From NCBI GenBank assembly GCA_050731755.1, contig JBOHPP010000060.1:1-19280 (forward strand): a stretch of 19,280 nucleotides of DNA, in the 5' to 3' direction. Position numbers and translations under genes: made by a program. The notes beneath the pieces are model-generated. The model was not told where the DNA came from, made no database searches, and was given only the letters and a program-made list of their open reading frames with translations. Below, in pieces: positions 15,858 through 19,280 of this stretch; within the stretch, counting starts at the first letter, position 1; each line of letters opens with the position of its first letter. This DNA comes from JBOHPP01 sp050731755. GTDB lineage: Bacteria > Methylomirabilota > Methylomirabilia > Rokubacteriales > CSP1-6.

Positions 15858-16073
15858 CTAGGATGGCCTCTTCTTGGAGGGCGACATCGTGAAGTAGACG
15901 GCGCCGACGAGGGCCGCCAGGATCAGCAGGGCCGCGATGCGGATCGGCGCGCTGACCCACTCCAGCGGGGCCTGGATCACCGGCACCCGGCCCTGGGAGG
16001 CGAGGTAGATCCAGGCGAACACGAAGATGACGAGCAGGACCCCGATGATGCCGCCGGTGGCGAGAAGCTTCAT
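15858..16073 (-). CDS. Small two-TM membrane protein of the ECF operon
   Basis: 71 residues. GAAAGGAG lies seven bases before the ATG, a strong ribosome site, so it is a real gene. Two hydrophobic stretches (about 6-25 and 44-62) flank a short loop, LASQGRVPVIQAPLEWVSA; the tail SPSKKRPS is basic, placing it in the cytoplasm. It sits between the S-like protein and the first ATPase, the same place that CbiN (also two TMs and small) has in cobalt importers (M-N-Q-O order). No sequence motif proves homology; it may be an accessory subunit that aids substrate loading or assembly. Family not recognised. Confidence 0.68.
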   Translation of the reverse strand: MKLLATGGIIGVLLVIFVFAWIYLASQGRVPVIQAPLEWVSAPIRIAALLILAALVGAVYFTMSPSKKRPS

Positions 16074-16086
16074 GTCGGCACTCCTT

Positions 16087-16695
16087 TCAAGACGAGAGCA
16101 CGCCGGACTTCGCCACGGAGCGCACGAACGCGAAGCCGAGGATCGACGCGGGAATGGCCTCCAGCACCGCCCACAGCCACAGCCCGGTGGTTTGCAGGGC
16201 GTTGAACTTGAAGAGGAAGAGCCACACCGGGATGAGGCCGGTGGCCAGGAACAGCTCGGCGATCAGCACCATGGTGACGTAGGTCGTGAAGGTGATCGGC
16301 TGCCTCTTGCGCAGCACGTAGGAGGCCATGATCGCCATGGGGATGTTGAACGACCAGTTGATGGTGAAGTGCACGGGTGCCAGCGGTCCCGTCGCGGTCA
16401 GGACGGCGATGATGGGGTTGAAACTGGCCGTGATCAGCGCCCCGGTCATGCCGAAGAAGAAGCAGGCCGTAGTGAACCACATGATCCCGAAGGGCAGCGC
16501 GGTCCACGGGATGATGCCGCCAACGGTGGCGGTGTCCAGGCGCTCGGTGATCTGCATGTTGGCGCTGAAGGCCACCGCCAGCAGCACCGAGCCGACGATC
16601 GAGCGCGTATCGGTGCGCCACAGGCTGGGGAACGGGATCGGCGGAATCGGCTCGAAGAGGCCTCCACGTTTCGCGACTTTCACCGCAGCTTCCAT
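16087..16695 (-). CDS. Putative ECF S component (substrate-binding membrane protein)
   Basis: 202 residues from ATG 16695, preceded by AAGGGGGAG, a strong ribosome site; the open frame upstream is a shadow of the hydantoinase. After a polar proline-rich N-terminus (about 1-30) come five or six hydrophobic segments: about 33-47, 67-94, 95-106, 113-134, 143-167 and 176-196. Small size, membrane nature and location before two ECF ATPases and a T protein fit an S component, the subunit that binds the substrate. It matches none of the well-known vitamin S types by eye. The adjacent hydantoinase gene suggests a pyrimidine, hydantoin or other cyclic-amide ligand. That is inference from context. Confidence 0.65.
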   Translation of the reverse strand: MEAAVKVAKRGGLFEPIPPIPFPSLWRTDTRSIVGSVLLAVAFSANMQITERLDTATVGGIIPWTALPFGIMWFTTACFFFGMTGALITASFNPIIAVLTATGPLAPVHFTINWSFNIPMAIMASYVLRKRQPITFTTYVTMVLIAELFLATGLIPVWLFLFKFNALQTTGLWLWAVLEAIPASILGFAFVRSVAKSGVLSS

Positions 16696-16754
16696 GGGCT
16701 CCCCCTTTCGCGACTCCAGGGTGGTCGGTGCGCTGCGCCTCTCGTGGACCGGGC

Positions 16755-18155
16755 CTAGACGGGCGCCTGCAGCACCGCCGGGGCGATGGTCCGCTTCAGG
16801 AACCGCCCGTGTCCCGGGGTCCCGAGAAAGGCCCCCTTGTTGATGATGACCTTGCCTCGGCAGATGGTGGTGACGGGCAGGCCCACCAGGTCCCATCCCT
16901 CGTACGGGCTGTACTGCACCTTCATGTGCAGGGTCTGTGGCGACGCGCGCAGCCGCGCGGTGGGGTCGATGAGGACGATGTCCGCGTCGCTCCCCGCGGC
17001 GATGATTCCCTTTCTGGGGTACAGGCCGAAGATCCGGGCCGGGTTGGTCGAGGCCACCTCGACCAGGCGGCTGATCGGCAGCCGGCGCTTGAGGACGCCC
17101 TCCGAGAAGAGGAGGGGAATCCGCGTCTCGACGTCGACGCAGCCGGGCGACGCCCGGTCGAACGACTCCGCGCCGGCCCGCTTGTCCTCGACGTCGATGG
17201 AGTTGTCGTCCGAGGACACGGTGGACAGCCAGCCGCCGGCCAGACCCTCCCAGAGCGCCTCGTTGTCGGCCTCGGTGCGAAGCGGTGGGCTCATCACGTA
17301 GTTGTAGCCGTCCGGCCGCGTGTACATCGCCTTGGTGAGCACGAGGTAGTGAGGGCAGGTCTCGCCGTAGACCGGATACCCCTCGGCGCGGGCTTGGCGG
17401 ACGGCCGCCACCGCCTCTCCGGCGGCGATGTGCACCACGTAGACGGCGGCCCGGGCCGAGCGGGCCAGAAAGATCACCCGCCGGATGCACTCGACCTCGG
17501 TGAAGGTCGGGCGGCTCTGGGGGTAGTGGACGGGGGTCCGCTGGCCGGCGGCGAGCAGACGCGCCGTGCAGTAATCGACGATGTCGGCGTTCTCGGTGTG
17601 GACGGCCGCGATACCGCCCAGGTCGCGAAGCCGCTCCATCACGTTGTAGACGGTGGCGTCGTCGACGTAGAGGTTGACCTCGCGATAGACGGTGAACATT
17701 TTGAAGGAGGGCACGCCGTAGGCCACGACCTGCTCGAGCTCTCGCAGCGTGTCGTCGTCACCCTTGTTGACCACGCAGTGGAAGGCGAAGTCGATGACGG
17801 CCCTGCCCTCCGCCTTCTCCCGGCGCTTCTCGACCGCGTCCAGCAGCGGGCCGCCCAGGGTCTTCAGATCCAGGGTGAAGTCGATGACGGTGGTGGTGCC
17901 GCCGTAGGCGGCCGCGATCGTCCCGCTCTCGAAGGAATGCTTGCTCTGGCCGAGGAACTCCATGTCGAAGTGCACGTGGGCGTCGATCCCGCCCGGCACG
18001 ACGTAGAGCCCACGGGCGTCGATCACCTGGTGCGCGGGCACGGGCTCGGCGGTCTTGAGGAGGCCGGCGATGCGCTCGCCCTGGACGGCGACGTCCACCT
18101 CGAGGACAGTCTCCGGCGTGACAACCTTGCCGTTCCTGATCACGAGATCGAACAC
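16755..18155 (-). CDS. Dihydropyrimidinase/hydantoinase-family amidohydrolase
   Basis: 466 residues from GTG 18155 with GAGGAG seven bases upstream. The family opens 5- or 6-membered cyclic amides (dihydrouracil, hydantoins, allantoin). Metal-site residues are in place: H60 and H62 in DAHVHF, carboxylated-lysine position K152 in PSFKMFTVY, H186 in AVHTEN, H242 in VVHIAA, D316 in STVSSDDNS. GGIDAHVH (55-62) and the C-terminal ADIVLIDP (394-401) are also typical. The segment that usually reads TDHC is SSDDNS here, so the residue after the metal Asp is not His; substrate may differ. Length matches the family (about 460-480). It leads a minus-strand operon, 59 bases before the S-like gene. Confidence 0.88.
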   Translation of the reverse strand: MFDLVIRNGKVVTPETVLEVDVAVQGERIAGLLKTAEPVPAHQVIDARGLYVVPGGIDAHVHFDMEFLGQSKHSFESGTIAAAYGGTTTVIDFTLDLKTLGGPLLDAVEKRREKAEGRAVIDFAFHCVVNKGDDDTLRELEQVVAYGVPSFKMFTVYREVNLYVDDATVYNVMERLRDLGGIAAVHTENADIVDYCTARLLAAGQRTPVHYPQSRPTFTEVECIRRVIFLARSARAAVYVVHIAAGEAVAAVRQARAEGYPVYGETCPHYLVLTKAMYTRPDGYNYVMSPPLRTEADNEALWEGLAGGWLSTVSSDDNSIDVEDKRAGAESFDRASPGCVDVETRIPLLFSEGVLKRRLPISRLVEVASTNPARIFGLYPRKGIIAAGSDADIVLIDPTARLRASPQTLHMKVQYSPYEGWDLVGLPVTTICRGKVIINKGAFLGTPGHGRFLKRTIAPAVLQAPV

Positions 18156-18302
18156 GGCTGGCTCCTCACAGTGCGTTCAGGCGCGCCAAAGCTACAACGC
18201 CTCCCGAGAGGCAGCAAGAGACAACTCGGCCCTTGGCGCAACCCCGACCGGCAGGTTGGTTGCGAAGCCATCACCCCAACCACTAGACTTCCGGCGTCAT
18301 CC
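18156..18302. promoter_or_regulatory. Divergent promoter region between hydantoinase and enolase-family genes
   Basis: 147 bp between two opposite starts. For the plus strand a plausible sigma-70 pair is TTGCGA (18260-18265) and TAGACT (18284-18289) with an 18-base spacer, only 13 bases before the ATG, implying a very short leader. A 7-bp inverted repeat GCGCCAA 18183-18189 and TTGGCGC 18233-18239 is 43 bases apart, and a small hairpin CCTC/GAGG lies inside it (18200-18211). The symmetric arms could serve one regulator of both genes. No riboswitch was recognised. Confidence 0.4.
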
Positions 18303-19280
18303 ATGCTGATTCGTGACCTTCAAGTCGACCACTATCGCATCCCGCTGCCGGCGGTCCTGTCCGACAGTACCCACGGCACCATCCAGGCGTTCGAGCTGGT
18401 GACCGTGCGCCTGCGAGATGCCGAGGGCGCCGAGGGGGTGGGGTACACCTACACCGTCGGCACGGGCGGCGCGGCCGTCCACGCCCTGGTGGCGCGGGAT
18501 CTGGCGCCGCTGCTGGCGGGACGCGAGGCCGACCGCATCGAGGAGCTGTGGCAGGCCATGTGGTGGGCGCTGCACTACGGCGGTCGCGGCGGCGCCCAGG
18601 CCCTGGCCATCTCCGCAGTGGACATCGCGCTGTGGGACCTGCGCGCCCGGCGTCAGGGCGCGCCGCTCTGGCGCGTCCTGGGCGGGTTCGATCCGCGCGT
18701 GCCCTGCTACGCCGGCGGCATCGACCTGCACTTGCCGCTGGAGGCGCTCCTGCGACAGACGGAGGAGAACCGGGCGCGCGGGTTCCGGGCCATCAAGATG
18801 AAGGTCGGGCGCCCGTCGCTGCGGGACGACGTCGAGCGCGTGCGGGCGATGCGGGCCCACCTCGGCCCCGACTTCCCGCTGATGGTGGACGCGAACATGC
18901 GGTGGAGTGTGGACGAGGCGATCCGGGCCGCGCGGGCCCTGGCCGAGTTCGAGCCGGTGTGGCTCGAGGAGCCGACCATCCCGGACGACGTGCCGGGCCA
19001 CGCCCGCATCGTGCGCGAGGGCGGCCTGCCGATCGCTGCCGGCGAGAACCTGCACACGCTCTACGAGTTCCGGCAGCTCATCGTGGCCGGCGGCGTGACG
19101 TTCCCCGAGCCCGACGTGACGAACTGCGGCGGTGTTACCGCGTTCATGAAGGTCTGCCATCTCGCCGAAGCGTTCAACCTGCCGGTGACGTCTCACGGCG
19201 CGCACGACATCACCGTGCACCTGCTGGCCGCGGTGCCGAACCGCTCCTACCTCGAAGCTCACGGGTTCGGGCTCGAGCGC
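18303..19280 (+). CDS. Enolase-superfamily enzyme, mandelate racemase subgroup (3' end beyond window)
   Basis: 326 residues visible from ATG 18303, no stop before the window ends. All active-site positions of the mandelate racemase subgroup are present and nearly in the same numbering as the type enzyme: K165 and K167 in IKMKVG, metal ligands D196 (MVDANMRW), E222 (EEPTIPDD), E248 (GENLHT), the D271/H298 dyad (SHGAHD) and E318 in YLEAHG. The reaction starts with proton abstraction next to a carboxylate: racemisation or acid-sugar dehydration. Substrate cannot be told. It is divergent from the hydantoinase/ECF operon; a racemase or dehydratase acting on the ring-opened product is possible but unproved. 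Confidence 0.9.
   Translation, partial: MLIRDLQVDHYRIPLPAVLSDSTHGTIQAFELVTVRLRDAEGAEGVGYTYTVGTGGAAVHALVARDLAPLLAGREADRIEELWQAMWWALHYGGRGGAQALAISAVDIALWDLRARRQGAPLWRVLGGFDPRVPCYAGGIDLHLPLEALLRQTEENRARGFRAIKMKVGRPSLRDDVERVRAMRAHLGPDFPLMVDANMRWSVDEAIRAARALAEFEPVWLEEPTIPDDVPGHARIVREGGLPIAAGENLHTLYEFRQLIVAGGVTFPEPDVTNCGGVTAFMKVCHLAEAFNLPVTSHGAHDITVHLLAAVPNRSYLEAHGFGLER

Noticed and set aside
15072..16205. 377-residue open frame on the plus strand
   Set aside because: Antisense of the ECF ATPase and small membrane protein genes; Asp/Gly/Arg-rich with no motif, while the minus strand shows full ABC motifs.
16696..17490. Upstream extension of the S-like protein frame
   Set aside because: It overlaps the hydantoinase in another frame and has Arg/Gly/His-rich shadow composition. 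A strong ribosome site supports ATG 16695.
1..19280. CRISPR arrays, tRNA or rRNA genes, transposases, phage genes
   Set aside because: No regularly spaced repeats, cloverleaf pattern, ribosomal sequence or transposase/integrase motif was seen on either strand.

Overview
The window is GC-rich, gene-dense bacterial DNA. The codon use, frequent GTG/TTG starts, periplasmic-type signal peptides and lipoproteins suggest a diderm (Gram-negative) bacterium of soil or subsurface type. The gene mix (xanthine-dehydrogenase-family subunit, LivM-type permease, hydantoinase, enolase-superfamily enzyme, many ABC importers) resembles metagenome-derived lineages such as Methylomirabilota/Rokubacteria. That placement is an impression, not shown by any marker gene here.

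Left edge (1-1164): the N-terminal part of a molybdenum hydroxylase large subunit on the minus strand, then a decayed livM-like permease, then about 280 bp without a gene that holds two inverted repeats and a 16-bp tandem repeat.

Central block (1165-12626, plus strand): nine genes with gaps of 3-75 bp or short overlaps, so probably one operon. In order: a small lipoprotein with one carboxypeptidase-regulatory-like fold; a large lipoprotein built of Ig/PEGA-like modules, a CsgG/FlgT-like domain and C-terminal TPRs; a TolB-like beta-propeller; an exported TPR protein; and a complete Opp/Dpp-type peptide ABC importer (periplasmic binding protein, two permeases, two ATPases). A strong hairpin fills the gap between binding protein and first permease and touches the permease ribosome-binding site. 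The coupling of an envelope protein set to a peptide importer is the best candidate for an undescribed system.

Junction (12627-13261): a BrnA-type antitoxin with only the C-terminal remnant of its BrnT toxin. The remnant is cut exactly at the stop codon of the next gene.

Right block (13262-18155, minus strand): read 5' to 3', a dihydropyrimidinase/hydantoinase-family amidohydrolase, an S-component-like membrane protein, a two-TM small protein, two ECF-type ATPases and the ECF T protein, the last three with ATGA overlaps. This looks like a dedicated ECF importer with its own cyclic-amidase. The ATPase pair is asymmetric: every deviation from consensus falls in one of the two composite ATP sites. 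Divergently, at the right edge, lies a mandelate-racemase-subgroup enolase-superfamily enzyme (cut by the window end). No tRNA, rRNA, CRISPR array or insertion sequence was recognised.
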